From positions 1-64,000 of the forward strand of contig JALQPE010001740.1 of NCBI GenBank assembly GCA_030407315.1: a DNA stretch of 64,000 bases, given 5' to 3'. Of the stretch, positions 27,801 through 37,747 are shown in pieces. Every line of letters begins with the position of its first letter. Within the stretch, counting starts at the first letter, position 1. The position numbers were made by a program, and so were the translations under genes. This DNA comes from Asparagopsis taxiformis. Its lineage: Eukaryota > Rhodophyta > Florideophyceae > Bonnemaisoniales > Bonnemaisoniaceae. The notes below the pieces were generated by a model. The model was not told the origin of the DNA and did not search any database. It saw only the letters and a program-made list of their open reading frames with translations.

Positions 27801-30800
27801 CTAATTTGCCCTGGAGTTATAAAGGCCGTAACTGGACTGAGCACTTGAATGGCCCATTCAGATTTCAAACCGTTTCCAATGGAAGCTGGTAGTGCCAAAG
27901 ACTTCGCATGTCTGCTAAAATCAATATCTATACCTCTGAGCAGAATATTCCATTCAGTATCTGTGTTCACATGACTGGACGGCTCCCCAGCTACAGTTTC
28001 CCGTCTTACAAAACTGCCTCGGGTCAGAAAAGCCAACTTTCTAACTGAGAACACCTGAGAACTTTCAGCAAATGTTACTGTAATATGCGATAGCTCGGCA
28101 GACAAAGCTTCATTAACTTGTGGCGAAACAGGAAGCAAAATCGACAGTGCAGTTGCTTGTAAAGTGAGTACGGATCCTTGCGCATTTTCAGCACTATTTG
28201 TTGACGTTCCTCTTTCATTCGGCGAAGCTGCCTTTTCTTTGGAATATCCTGCCTCAAATGCATAGATAAGATGGCTCATCATCCGTGTCATACTATCAAT
28301 GAACGACTTCAAGACTGTGATTTGTAGTCCAGACAGATGGATGTTAGTCGATTTTGGGGAAATAGTGAAAGAAAACCCCCTCTGATCCACATGGATTTGA
28401 TCTGTTACACCAGTACATCTTATTGCAATATTATGTTTTCCTGACATACCACTGAGATCTGCAACTTCCAAGCCATCAAGAGAACCATCGACCATCACCC
28501 CATCAGAGACAACAAAAGCATTTTGACAGCGAACAAGCACTCTCGTGTCTGCACTGGCACATTCTAGTTTGATTGCATGAATGAGGAAAGAGGCTCGTCC
28601 ACTTACTCTGCGGTTTGTTCCTCGAGACTGTAATGCAGTCAAGTTCCCGGACGGTTGCTCCATATCAATGTCAACTAATTGCTCAAACACACTGTTGTAA
28701 GTGTGGACCAGCTTTGACAGTTCAAACAATGATTCCGGTTTCAGAACTACTGTTGCCCTTCCAATCGATGAATCCAACTCATAGCATTCTCCACTTTGAG
28801 TGTTACGTTTACTGCCGTTTTGAAACGTAACAGAAAATCCAACAGGAAGTCGAGAACTTGCTTGGATCTGGAGGATTCCATTGTACTTTGATTCAGAAAC
28901 ACAGCAATACATAGCACTGACAGAAAGTGCTTGTTTCGACTCTATTGTCCCCTGACAATCCTTCACAGTCAACGTAACTCCTAGAGGGTTCTGAGTTATT
29001 TCAGTGTCCAACGATCGTAAGACAAGCCGGCATGATGATATCTCAAAATGAAGAGGATAAAAGGTTTGGGGTCCCTTTTCCAGCTCTCTGTTCGCTTCAG
29101 GGGGTGTACTATTCAGTTGGAGCTCTTTCGACTGTGACTGTACTTTTTCAACAAATGATCTTATGTTTCCCAACGTCTGTCTCACGCTGGATGGACACAC
29201 AGATGCCTCCACAGAGTCCAGCTTTAACTTAGACAACATATCCGTGTATTCAAAATCCAAGGACGTAGAAAAGCTTAGATATCGCCCACTTGATGTGACC
29301 AGCGGTTCAAGAGCTGTGGCGTTTTCCATGCGATCAGAGCTCTTCGAGTGCATAGTCACCATGGCATCTTCTAGCGACATATCAAGAGATGTAGATATAT
29401 TCAAAAGCTTCTCCATCCACTTCCCTTTAGTGCTTAAGTGCGTTACACGAAAGAATGCAGCATGTCCACTGACTGCTCTGCTTTCACCGCCACCACTAAA
29501 GCCTAGGAGAACTTCGAAACCTGACAGGGTTAAATATGCCGAGATAGCAGGAGGGCTTTGCCATAATCCAACTTTCGTGTTTCGCTGAAGAGATAACTTT
29601 GAGTTAGACAGTCTGCCTAGCCCTTCAAGCGGTATAGCTGTCGCAGATCCATCTCGAAGAGATAGGCGTTGAAACAACTCCAACAACTGGGGAAGTTGTT
29701 TCAGATCCAAATAAAGTGAAAGAGGGGCCAGGAGTATAGATATTAAAGCAGTGTTGGCTAGAGCAGGGCGTTGGACCTTCACTTCCAGAAGATTGGGAAG
29801 TTCCGGCCCGAAGGATTTGGAGTCCTCTGTTTGTAATAGGCTACCTCGGCCGAATACACGTTCGGATCCATTTCGAAGACGGGCATCATGAAGAGAAAGA
29901 GTTGAGCTATATGCTGTTAAAGTAGAATCAGATTCGGCTTTGAATTGCACGGTATCAACAGTGAATGATAAGGGTTCCATATCTTTGGGGTGGAAAGAAA
30001 AATAAACAACGTCCAAAGAAACAGACAATTTCAGGAGTGACCAACCCTTTCGAAGTCGCTTCACATCAAGCTTTGCTTCCTCCCCGTCCTGGCGCTCTAT
30101 ATCTGACAAAGAACGGCGGATCTCGGCTGCTAGCTGTTCACGTTCTCCAGAAGCGTTACTGAGTGCCCAATGTAACCAGCTTTGCGTCGCAAATGCAGAC
30201 GCCTGGTCTGCCAAAACATGCTTTCGTGCCTGTGATCGGAGGAGAAGAATCATGTCCGCATCGAGGGCTGCCTCCAGCTGGGACAAGCGTTGATCATCTG
30301 TTTTGCGCTTTGGGTTGCGTAATCTCTGCACATGCAACTTTTGATATTGAATGAAAGCCTGCATCGCAGCCCGAGCAGACGTTAAAGTTAATGGCTGCGT
30401 GTGGGGAGTACGAGATGTAATAACGCGAACTGCATATCGAATCCAAGCTGTTGGGTTTTCCGAAGGTCGAGCTTGTGGACGTACGTACCGCGCGGCAAGA
30501 GTCCATTGAGCGGTACGGGATGCGAGGCGCTTTGTGAAATCAAACAGTTGCTCATCAACGCTAACAGATGGGTCTTTTTCGAGAACCAGGTCCGCATTCA
30601 TAACTCCATCAGTGAAGCGCACATTGAGGTCAAATGAGACCTTTAAGAGTGAGAATAGATTAGTTGGTCCATGCACGAGACTGAGGGAAATGTTTGATGC
30701 AGAAATACATTTTGCAAGATCACTATCGGCACCAGGCACAGGTAGCGTAGAAAAGCTTTGAATATGGAAAGTAGCAAGCTCTCCAGTTGCAAACTTGATA

Positions 30801-31252
30801 ACGATGTTGACATTTTCAAGTTTTGCTTCCACACGGTCTAGAAACATTGGCAACAACTTTTGCAACAGGCGAGTCAAGCTTGTTTCTGCTCTTTCACCTT
30901 CTGCAAGTCTGCGGTGCTTACGTGCATCGTCAGCATCTCTCAATGCATTCAAGACGAGCTGAGATGCATGCGGGAAGGTGAGTTCTTCGAAGTTCAAGGT
31001 GATATTGCTCGCGCTGAGTTCAATTGGTGACGAATATGGGTTGGCCCAGGGAATGTGGAGGGAAAGTTTGCCGATTTGACCAGAGTTGAGACGAAGTGGA
31101 AGGTTTTCCACTGGATGAATTTGGCCACCATGAAGAGCGGCATCATTGAGGGAGAGACGACCGCTATGAATGGAGATGCGGAGAGTGTCCAGGTCAAGCG
31201 TCGGAAAATAGGAGTGAAGAATATCAATAGCGATATTCTGCAGGAGGCGCAT
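24866..31252 (-). CDS. VPS13/ATG2-type bridge-like lipid transfer protein
   Basis: A single-exon 2128-aa protein beginning directly with a chorein N-terminal domain: amphipathic start MRLLQNIAIDILHSYFPTLD, then RISIHSGRLSLNDAALH, LPLRLNSGQIGKLSLHIPW near residue 68. This domain opens the hydrophobic groove that moves lipids between membranes. The rest is a repetition of beta-strand-rich segments as expected for a groove protein, with Ser-rich disordered loops around 1400-1500. The C-terminal part has helices (LVRQIVWQAPRLTRLARVFATALLRNSS) that could bind membrane. I do not see the VPS13 adaptor-binding repeats or a PH domain. The length suits ATG2 or a short VPS13; which one is unresolved. 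Its promoter is shared head-to-head with the CENP-C-like gene. Confidence 0.8.
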   Translation of the reverse strand: MRLLQNIAIDILHSYFPTLDLDTLRISIHSGRLSLNDAALHGGQIHPVENLPLRLNSGQIGKLSLHIPWANPYSSPIELSASNITLNFEELTFPHASQLVLNALRDADDARKHRRLAEGERAETSLTRLLQKLLPMFLDRVEAKLENVNIVIKFATGELATFHIQSFSTLPVPGADSDLAKCISASNISLSLVHGPTNLFSLLKVSFDLNVRFTDGVMNADLVLEKDPSVSVDEQLFDFTKRLASRTAQWTLAARYVRPQARPSENPTAWIRYAVRVITSRTPHTQPLTLTSARAAMQAFIQYQKLHVQRLRNPKRKTDDQRLSQLEAALDADMILLLRSQARKHVLADQASAFATQSWLHWALSNASGEREQLAAEIRRSLSDIERQDGEEAKLDVKRLRKGWSLLKLSVSLDVVYFSFHPKDMEPLSFTVDTVQFKAESDSTLTAYSSTLSLHDARLRNGSERVFGRGSLLQTEDSKSFGPELPNLLEVKVQRPALANTALISILLAPLSLYLDLKQLPQLLELFQRLSLRDGSATAIPLEGLGRLSNSKLSLQRNTKVGLWQSPPAISAYLTLSGFEVLLGFSGGGESRAVSGHAAFFRVTHLSTKGKWMEKLLNISTSLDMSLEDAMVTMHSKSSDRMENATALEPLVTSSGRYLSFSTSLDFEYTDMLSKLKLDSVEASVCPSSVRQTLGNIRSFVEKVQSQSKELQLNSTPPEANRELEKGPQTFYPLHFEISSCRLVLRSLDTEITQNPLGVTLTVKDCQGTIESKQALSVSAMYCCVSESKYNGILQIQASSRLPVGFSVTFQNGSKRNTQSGECYELDSSIGRATVVLKPESLFELSKLVHTYNSVFEQLVDIDMEQPSGNLTALQSRGTNRRVSGRASFLIHAIKLECASADTRVLVRCQNAFVVSDGVMVDGSLDGLEVADLSGMSGKHNIAIRCTGVTDQIHVDQRGFSFTISPKSTNIHLSGLQITVLKSFIDSMTRMMSHLIYAFEAGYSKEKAASPNERGTSTNSAENAQGSVLTLQATALSILLPVSPQVNEALSAELSHITVTFAESSQVFSVRKLAFLTRGSFVRRETVAGEPSSHVNTDTEWNILLRGIDIDFSRHAKSLALPASIGNGLKSEWAIQVLSPVTAFITPGQIRLVKAIVHSLLTESSPDRPQMSFLEDEEIPRDNLSEETSTSPTNQPFQKVVNFTLDTQMVSLELLNEDDYGRIESAIACIIVGPLNVSSKRVSEMRAGGDGVEVQTWAFQAYSIKVEDRSLKSPTSLQEVMNATGPSEEISSISPITREMQHTRACLQVEGITRTDTENGTTSSIHLKLVDPSLIVCPGLVSSIMGFFDQSSLEREFGNDDCSTASSGTSEHFAPHGEGKEHQSYQGSTVSSQALQPSRKVTIIITKPFAKILEKEQPFTSSISIRLNSMKVSLLFSSSGSVLSGSQVRLSGVEISMSCPEVSSESNYDELIPQSMRRFSTSSSNSQMNGKTDTQVLQTADHSHPFRHSFPHRSTKRRSRGPNTAVPETVESLCFLKRVTIHLPSVVDDRVSIVAPSIATDSSIESILKFISVAALLDVIPNYDPDAPLLTPPIHFSVGSLIARIRIPTTLKDQFNCSQVTLRTKASISLALARNASRLTVKAKISADIVDEEHGVRDQLLAPCSLEIGVISSVTTVIELSAKRQLRVNISPLTVRTVAGLAFCLQEALQSSKGVTLNEFETEQTGSLQIEGSENGISLSICLRGLVVCCVSEQPRVHLLRVVVRQVNGIAFVPYIDGDRGRLEVTVQDLMLEDTISWRFQNDTLSDEESIQWSILFSGTQTLLDQAVISHFPQTPGLGRRAIGMIEGGSVEKGKETSLSSRIHAITTRRLPLVTIVADWRAPLDEIVTHIGVTGLDINMNMVIIPSIVAWAKSIWSEVAAVERGWRQKRRSNVPRETGANDVAESGVQIRVDEVVIEPMVLTINTRAPPRPIEQGMANRTLTWMLGLESAAGLVINIPQVSFGGDFEGANGLVQRVQSTYISALASRSLVRQIVWQAPRLTRLARVFATALLRNSSAIILKAMEPEQETMQTLLSKREKRVGLVDIFETERRIAIFDRTYKNDIETKRELDAAGHLDVDSSNVSQLL

Positions 31253-31885
31253 TTTGATTCAGCTGGCTGCAAAAGGTTGCCAGAACGATCCACATGCTAT
31301 TGAGGTGGAAAGAGCTATAAGTTTGGCGCTAACTTTCAAGGTTGGAAGGAAAGCATAGCAGCTGGAGTCGCATGAGAGGATTGGACTGCTGAATGTGGCT
31401 GCCTTGAAGAGAAAAAGTGCATAGATGCAAGGCCTAGAATGCAAGGCGAATGACACACCTTGGCGAAACGTAACGGTGTCCGCGCATGTCTAGATTCATC
31501 ACGCATCACGGCCAATTCAGGTTTACCGAATTTAGTCATGTGTTAATTTTTCTGCGCCGTGGTCTCGAGGAAGGTATTATTGTCGTAGCTGACACGTGTC
31601 CCAACGTGCCAGAGCACGTCCAAGTCTAAGCTCCAAGATTTGAATTTTCAAATTTGTTACGTGTGATCTAGATCCTTAAAATAAATTATTTTTCAACCTC
31701 TTCCTTCCCGCCGAGAACTTACGTTTCATTCAACCACCAACACTTCTAAAACACAACAGCATCATCCACCAACTGTACAGAACTTTCTTGTCCTGCTGTT
31801 TGCCGCTCTATTGTTCTTATCCAACGGGCACAAGACCTGCGCGTTTCAACTTTGCGTCGCCGCTGTGCATTCGTTGTCCAGCGCA
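31253..31885. promoter_or_regulatory. Bidirectional promoter region
   Basis: 633 bp between two divergent ATGs (VPS13-type gene leftwards, CENP-C-like gene rightwards). It is AT-rich around 31640-31700 and pyrimidine-rich after it. No specific binding site is claimed. Confidence 0.5.
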
Positions 31886-34800
31886 ATGCCTGCCTCCAAT
31901 CTCATGCCCGCGCAAGCTCCGCAAGGGCCCCCGCGCTTATTCATGACGCTAGCCGAAGCTTTGGAACGCGACCCGCGCACCTATATTGACTTTTCCAAGC
32001 CACGCCATCAAACACTCTACAAGCCATCGCAAACTCAAGACCTTGTGCCGCCACTCCCTCGCAACGAGATTGGTTTGGAAGACTTTGATGCATATCACGC
32101 CGCAGCAGACCGCATCGAACAAGGGCTACCACCATTTCCTGATGAAGCCCCCCAACCTACCGTCGATATCCACGGCGTTACTTTCAAGTATGTAGATACC
32201 GCACACGAAACAGCTTCATTCTGCTCCGATGAATGCTGCAACGCTTGTGTTCCGAGTCCGGAGCACCCCATTCCAGCTGTCTGGCGCAGCGGTGAACCCA
32301 AAAGAAGTATCCTCAAGCCAAGCCCTGCTCCCGTACCACGTGCGATATCTCCACTGCCCATGCATGATATCAGCGATGCAAGCTCGAGCAAGTCATCCCC
32401 ACCACCTGCCATGAACCTTGATTATGCCTCTACTGCATCACCACCCATTTCTTCCGCCCCAGTACCATCTGAAGTTGGGCGCCCATCTATCGCTCCATCA
32501 TCTCGTTCGGCTGGTCATGAAACATCAGCAACCTCTCCTGCCCGTTCGTGCAGCGAAATTGGTATCCAGCCAGAACCCTATCAGGCTTCACCAAGTCCCG
32601 AAGCGTCGCGCTCGGTGTATCATAGAAGCAAATCAATCGCTTTGGAGCGCCGCGCAAGTATACTCTCTGAGCGTTCAATTCCGAAAGGATTTGAAGGAAT
32701 GGAGGTGGGTCCAAATGGTGCTCTCATTTGCCAACTTAATGGTAAATCATTTGAGATTTTCATTGAACCTGGCTCGCGCAAGAACGATGTTGACGCTGGC
32801 ATTCAGTGTTTCGGTGAGGATATTGACACAGAAATGGCTATTCTCTTCGGCAAACCTGCTGTGGAGGCCAAGGACAATATTCCGGGTGGCAAACATCCTG
32901 AAGCTAATGGATCTTTGCAGATGCAGCAGCAGTCTGATGAGAACCATACTGCTCTTGATCATAGAAAAGATGTTTCCAAAGATGATGAATTTGCGCCGAA
33001 ATCCCCGAATGACAAAGTTGTATCGCCTACTGCCCACTCTGAGCCTAGTAGAGCTACATCACCGGCTCCTAGCCACAATTGTAATGTGACAAGTCCTAGA
33101 GCTTCGCACAATGCTGAGCGTGTCGCTGACCCCACAGCGCAGGCTGATGCAAAATTGTCCACCTCACATTCGGAACGAGACAATAGGAGTGTCGCAGCCT
33201 CGCATTCTGGTGCAGGCCAGGATGCCTCCTTGGCTAAACAGCTCAATCAGGCTGCAACCTTGTCAACCACTCACAATGTGCAATCAGAAGCATCCATCGC
33301 TCATCCGCAGTTGTCTGATATACTCCCGGAACAGAAATTACAGCAAGAACAAATACCAAAGGAAACAGAAGCCACAGCGAGTAAGTCAAATACTGTCTCA
33401 GCTCCAAAACCATCCAGTGACGGTCATAGCCAACAAAATGTCTCAGAAGAACAAGTCGTGGAGGAACAGGACGGCAGTGCACAAGGCAAGATAAAAGATT
33501 CCGCTGATGGAATTGCCAGAATTGAATCTAGGCCGACAACCTCTGAATGTGCTGAGACGATGGATAAGATAGAAGTGGTAGCATGTTCAAGACAAATGAA
33601 TTCTGAATACGTTCCGAAACCAATCAAGATTTGCCCGGAAAGCAAAGTACTCCATGAAACAGTTGTGCCAAATGCCAGTGAGAGCATAGAAAGAGGTAAC
33701 TCACAAGCCGATGGAGATCAGATGGAAGTTGACGCCATGGAAGCCCTACAGCACCCTGAAAAAGATTGTATACAGCCATTCGATGGGCTGACCAAGACGG
33801 CTGAATCTTCAGCTGGAACGAAACCCGTTGAGCCAGCTAGTGCAGATCGTGGAATGCCCAATACACCAGACATTGAGCAGAAGGACAAGCAAACTGAGGG
33901 AACGGAAAAGTTACAGGCACACCCTGGCCCAGAACCAAACATCTCTTCGAATATGTCGCAAGATGCACTACTGCTTTTGTACAAGACTACGGAGATGCTT
34001 CAGAACACAGTTCGTGTTTTAGCATGTGTTGCGATGCCAGCTATCGCAGCAAATCATTTGGATGTTGCAGACATTCCTAAAGATGCAACTGGCGCAGTTG
34101 CGAACATTGCAAACGTTGAAGATATCCAAGAAGCTTCGATAGGTGTTCCACAGCCAGAGCCTGCCCAGGAAGCGGTTGTTGGAAATGAAAAGGAACTCTC
34201 TGAAGCAACAGAAAGCGCTCGAAGAAAATCGAATGTCTCCAAGGAAGTTGTCATCAACGAGGAAGTCGAGATTATTAGTGCAAGCCCATCGCGTCCCGAA
34301 GAAGAAAATGTTCCACCCCCAAGTGTTATTCAAGAGGTCCCAGATCCAACCCCAATTGCATCCGAATTCGCTGCCAATGAAGTTGATGAAGTGGTCGAAA
34401 GTGTTGCCAATGTACAAAATGAGGTTGCCAATATCGTGGGTCAGGTACAAAGGATTCGCAGTAGATCTTTGGGTGCTGGAGAAAATTTCCTCAGTGTCCA
34501 ATTACCTCCTGTTGTGCTTAGTATAACACCGCGGAAAAGTATTGGAGCTACATCACGAAAGAGCCTAGGTGCAGTGGACAACTCTTCGGTTGAGCCAATA
34601 CCACGTGTTGAAGAAACTACTACAGCCCCATCCGAACAACAAAACGAGAATGCTGCCGTTATGTTGCAAAATGTTGCGAGGGGCCAAGATACAGCCGAAG
34701 ATGTGATTAGAAACGTCGAAAACCTTCCCCGCAGTTCTGTTGGGGTTGTGAACAACATGCAAGGGGTAAATGTCCACCCCAGCATTCCTGCCGGTATTTC

Positions 34801-36058
34801 GCAGAAGGAAAGTGGGGACGGTGACCGTAAGACCATTTCAGCTCCAACCGCTTCTGCTGAACTTGAAAAGAAACCAGCAAGTGCTGCATCACCTAAACCG
34901 ATTAGTACAGGGTACACATTTGTCATGCAAACATGTGCCGTGGATATTCCTTGTACAGCTCCAGTCTCCATACCTCTTCCTGCTCCAACAATGCAAGCTA
35001 CCCGGAACCTTGCTATTCAGACACAAAGTGCAGTCAAAATACTTCAAGCTAAGGATGCGACAGATGAGGCCCCGCGAGAAAATCCGGTGCCAGCTTCAAA
35101 GGTCTCCAAAAGAGCTTCGGGTCGGAGTTTACCGCAACGAAAATCACATTCTTCAGTTCCAGCACCTGTTGAAGCTCCTGAAGAAGATTCAGATGGTGAC
35201 AATATCAATACCTGTATCATTCCAGTTGAGATGCCTCCAGAGGATGAGCCATTCTTGCTTCCAGAAGAAAGCCCATTGCCACCAACCCCTCCTGTGCGTG
35301 ATGTGGATGATGATGATGACGACGACAACGATTATGGAGATGTTATGGATAATGATATCACAGATCATGTGGTTGATGACGATGAGAACAATAACACTAC
35401 TAAAGTCTCTAAAAGAGGAACCAAATTGGGTGGTGTTGTTCGGAACATAAGTTTTGAAGGTTTTGACAATTCACGAAAGTCAACGGTCAAGAAAGATGCT
35501 GCATCACCGAAACGCCCGAAGTCGAGAAAACGCAAAACACAAGCAGAGAATCGTGCAAAACGCGAAGAAGCAGACAAATCTGCTGCCGCTCTGAAGCATC
35601 TGCGTATAGAAAACGAGAAGGAAGATGCAGTTGAACGTGGTACCGAACAAGTTGGGGTACGCCGAAGCAAACGACAAAGGTTCCCGCGACTGAAATATTG
35701 GCGAAATGAGGGTATTGTGTATGAAAGGAGAAAGAGTCAAGTTCTTCCAACTGTCGCAGAGATTATCGTAGAGGTTGGAGGTGAAGAGGAGCATGCAAAT
35801 AATGGAACATTGGAGGACAACGGTGTCCCGCAGAAAAAGAAAGGACGGAGAAAGGTAGAAGAGAAGAATCGTGGCAGCCCAAAACGGAAAAGGGTAAGGG
35901 GGACCCCTGAGTCATTGACTAGTCCAGAATGGGTACAAGATAGTCCGGAGGAGGACCTTTCATCTGTGGAGAAGGATACGTCTCCGAACACAGATATCAC
36001 TGAGACTCCTGTAGATACGCCTCGCTCTTTGGAAAATGGTACCATATTATTGTCGTGA
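31886..36058 (+). CDS. CENP-C-like kinetochore protein
   Basis: A 1390-aa protein from ATG 31886 (GCGCAATGCC); an upstream open stretch lacks an ATG. It is mostly disordered and Ser/Pro/Glu-rich. Near the C-terminus, nt about 35655-35740, lies a clear CENP-C motif: VRRSKRQRFPRLKYWRNEGIVYE in parts, with the conserved Arg residues and the YW pair that contact the CENP-A nucleosome. Just before it are acidic and basic tracts (SPLPPTPPVRDVDDDD, PKRPKSRKRK). CENP-C normally has a Mif2 cupin dimerisation domain after this motif; here only about 110 disordered residues follow and no cupin is visible. The conserved N-terminal FMTLAEALERDPRTYIDFSK could bind the outer kinetochore; this is a guess. 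Confidence 0.75.
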   Translation: MPASNLMPAQAPQGPPRLFMTLAEALERDPRTYIDFSKPRHQTLYKPSQTQDLVPPLPRNEIGLEDFDAYHAAADRIEQGLPPFPDEAPQPTVDIHGVTFKYVDTAHETASFCSDECCNACVPSPEHPIPAVWRSGEPKRSILKPSPAPVPRAISPLPMHDISDASSSKSSPPPAMNLDYASTASPPISSAPVPSEVGRPSIAPSSRSAGHETSATSPARSCSEIGIQPEPYQASPSPEASRSVYHRSKSIALERRASILSERSIPKGFEGMEVGPNGALICQLNGKSFEIFIEPGSRKNDVDAGIQCFGEDIDTEMAILFGKPAVEAKDNIPGGKHPEANGSLQMQQQSDENHTALDHRKDVSKDDEFAPKSPNDKVVSPTAHSEPSRATSPAPSHNCNVTSPRASHNAERVADPTAQADAKLSTSHSERDNRSVAASHSGAGQDASLAKQLNQAATLSTTHNVQSEASIAHPQLSDILPEQKLQQEQIPKETEATASKSNTVSAPKPSSDGHSQQNVSEEQVVEEQDGSAQGKIKDSADGIARIESRPTTSECAETMDKIEVVACSRQMNSEYVPKPIKICPESKVLHETVVPNASESIERGNSQADGDQMEVDAMEALQHPEKDCIQPFDGLTKTAESSAGTKPVEPASADRGMPNTPDIEQKDKQTEGTEKLQAHPGPEPNISSNMSQDALLLLYKTTEMLQNTVRVLACVAMPAIAANHLDVADIPKDATGAVANIANVEDIQEASIGVPQPEPAQEAVVGNEKELSEATESARRKSNVSKEVVINEEVEIISASPSRPEEENVPPPSVIQEVPDPTPIASEFAANEVDEVVESVANVQNEVANIVGQVQRIRSRSLGAGENFLSVQLPPVVLSITPRKSIGATSRKSLGAVDNSSVEPIPRVEETTTAPSEQQNENAAVMLQNVARGQDTAEDVIRNVENLPRSSVGVVNNMQGVNVHPSIPAGISQKESGDGDRKTISAPTASAELEKKPASAASPKPISTGYTFVMQTCAVDIPCTAPVSIPLPAPTMQATRNLAIQTQSAVKILQAKDATDEAPRENPVPASKVSKRASGRSLPQRKSHSSVPAPVEAPEEDSDGDNINTCIIPVEMPPEDEPFLLPEESPLPPTPPVRDVDDDDDDDNDYGDVMDNDITDHVVDDDENNNTTKVSKRGTKLGGVVRNISFEGFDNSRKSTVKKDAASPKRPKSRKRKTQAENRAKREEADKSAAALKHLRIENEKEDAVERGTEQVGVRRSKRQRFPRLKYWRNEGIVYERRKSQVLPTVAEIIVEVGGEEEHANNGTLEDNGVPQKKKGRRKVEEKNRGSPKRKRVRGTPESLTSPEWVQDSPEEDLSSVEKDTSPNTDITETPVDTPRSLENGTILLS

Positions 36059-36571
36059 GTCTCGGTAGAGATCAGCCAAGGTCATTGTATAACTACGTTT
36101 CGAACTACTGGTAGATACGATTGACCTTGTGTAAAGTTTGCGAATGTTTCATTCATATTGTTAAAGGTTGTTCTACGGATTTGTTTGGTTCTAGACGCGA
36201 CATTGCTACACGGCGGTTTTGGTAGGTTTCAAGACGAGTCGCGGGCAAAAGCGTTGCATGTGCCGTGAAAGGTTAACATTTCTCAAATCAGAACGCGAGC
36301 GAAAGCCATGCATGCAGATGATTGGCCACTTCACTCGGATGAGGCAAATTTTTTAAAAATTTAGGACGCAGAGGCACGTGGCCCCTGTTATCTTATCTGA
36401 TCTTAAATCCGAGAGGCAACGTGGGCGCTGCAAGTTATCCCCGCCATCTCGAACTCGAGCAAATACAACTTTCACATCACAATTCCTCCTCCCTAGAAGA
36501 CAAAACAAAACGCGTGTGCACGAAGGGCTCCACATTGAACCGTTTGCCTCACGAAAAACCAACTGAGCAAA
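36059..36571. other. Spacer before the carbonic anhydrase gene
   Basis: No gene seen. Contains the 3' end of the CENP-C-like transcript and the promoter of the carbonic anhydrase gene. Confidence 0.5.
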
Positions 36572-37747
36572 ATGCAGATGCAACCCGCGTTCGTATCGCT
36601 CGGTCTATTGACCCGCCCAACGTTTCATGAGCGTGTCGCCGATCGTCGCATCCGCATAGATCCTCGCCGCAAGATACCAACTGATAGTGATGAAGGTCCC
36701 AAAATATCAAGGCGCAGTTTCCTCACTCATGTTGTCGGTACGGTCATTATGCTTGCATCGCCTGATTTCTCCTCATCCGCTGATACTTCTGTTGTGTCGG
36801 ATGCTTCGCCAATTTCCCAACCTCAATCGAAGCCGACCAAGCCTCGTCGCGTCGCATGGGGTTATACGGATGAGAATGGACCGAGTAAATGGGGGCAGCT
36901 TTCCGATGAGTGGGCACTTTGTTCTGAAGGACAGTCGCAATCCCCGATAGCGCTCTCTTATCGCGAAGCAACCACCGTCTCATCGAATGAAATCCCCGCC
37001 CCGCTTTCTAGACCCAAACTTTCGACTACGCCGTCCAAATTCACTCTCAAGCTCAAAGATGCTGGTGTAGCTGCTGCCAATCGATCCTTGATCGTTGATC
37101 CGTATGTACCGCCACCTCCTCCAATTGTTGGTGATGCGCCACCAGTGGATACATACAAACCACCCCCACCAGCTGCAACGCTCTCCATTCCCGAATGGGG
37201 CACGTATAATTTGAAGACATTCCACTTCCATACAAACACGAGCGAGCATTCAATTGATGGTACTTTCGGGACAATGGAGACGCATTTCATCTTTGAGAAG
37301 CGTTCTCGAAGCGCGACAACAGTACCACCAGCAGAGGCGGCTGCGGAAAACGAGGCCAAATCCTCTGCTCCGCAATTTATTGTTCTGGGAATTTTGGGTG
37401 TCGAAGCCCCGACTTCGAGCCCCTGGCTGGATCAGATTCTCACCCATTTCGAAGATCCTGCCATGGAGGAACAGAGACCTGGTGGCATTCTGATGGATCT
37501 CGATCTTGGAAAAGTGCTTCCGAATCTTGAAACTGTCGATATATACACCTATCGTGGTTCGCTCACAACTCCTCCGGGCACCGAGGGTATTCGGTGGCTT
37601 GTTGTCTCAAAGCGGATGAATTCCAGTGCGAAGGATATTGAAAAGCTACAACGCCTGCAAAGCGGGTCGAACGTCAGACCAATCCAAGCGTTGAATGGAC
37701 GGAAGGTGTTCCGGTTTCCCGCAGTTCCACGGTCTGTACAACCATGA
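36572..37747 (+). CDS. Alpha carbonic anhydrase, probably thylakoid-lumen targeted
   Basis: A 391-aa zinc enzyme interconverting CO2 and bicarbonate. After a transit-like start, SRRSFLTHVVGTVIMLASP (about residues 45-66) has a twin arginine before a hydrophobic stretch, as in Tat signals that deliver proteins to the thylakoid lumen. The alpha-CA fold is clear: WGYTDENGPSKWGQL, SQSPIAL, zinc ligands H218 and H220 (FHFH) and H238 (METHF), the SEH gatekeeper Glu, and SLTTPPGTEGIRW. A proline-rich insert (VPPPPPIV...YKPPPP) precedes the first ligands. The proton-shuttle His normally found in the strand after SQSPI is not evident (DAGVAAANRSLIV). A role in carbon supply near photosystem II or to Rubisco is inferred. 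Confidence 0.88.
   Translation: MQMQPAFVSLGLLTRPTFHERVADRRIRIDPRRKIPTDSDEGPKISRRSFLTHVVGTVIMLASPDFSSSADTSVVSDASPISQPQSKPTKPRRVAWGYTDENGPSKWGQLSDEWALCSEGQSQSPIALSYREATTVSSNEIPAPLSRPKLSTTPSKFTLKLKDAGVAAANRSLIVDPYVPPPPPIVGDAPPVDTYKPPPPAATLSIPEWGTYNLKTFHFHTNTSEHSIDGTFGTMETHFIFEKRSRSATTVPPAEAAAENEAKSSAPQFIVLGILGVEAPTSSPWLDQILTHFEDPAMEEQRPGGILMDLDLGKVLPNLETVDIYTYRGSLTTPPGTEGIRWLVVSKRMNSSAKDIEKLQRLQSGSNVRPIQALNGRKVFRFPAVPRSVQP

Noticed and set aside
34019..34501. 160-codon minus-strand frame inside the CENP-C-like gene
   Set aside because: Antisense shadow with no start context or domain; the sense protein has the CENP-C motif.
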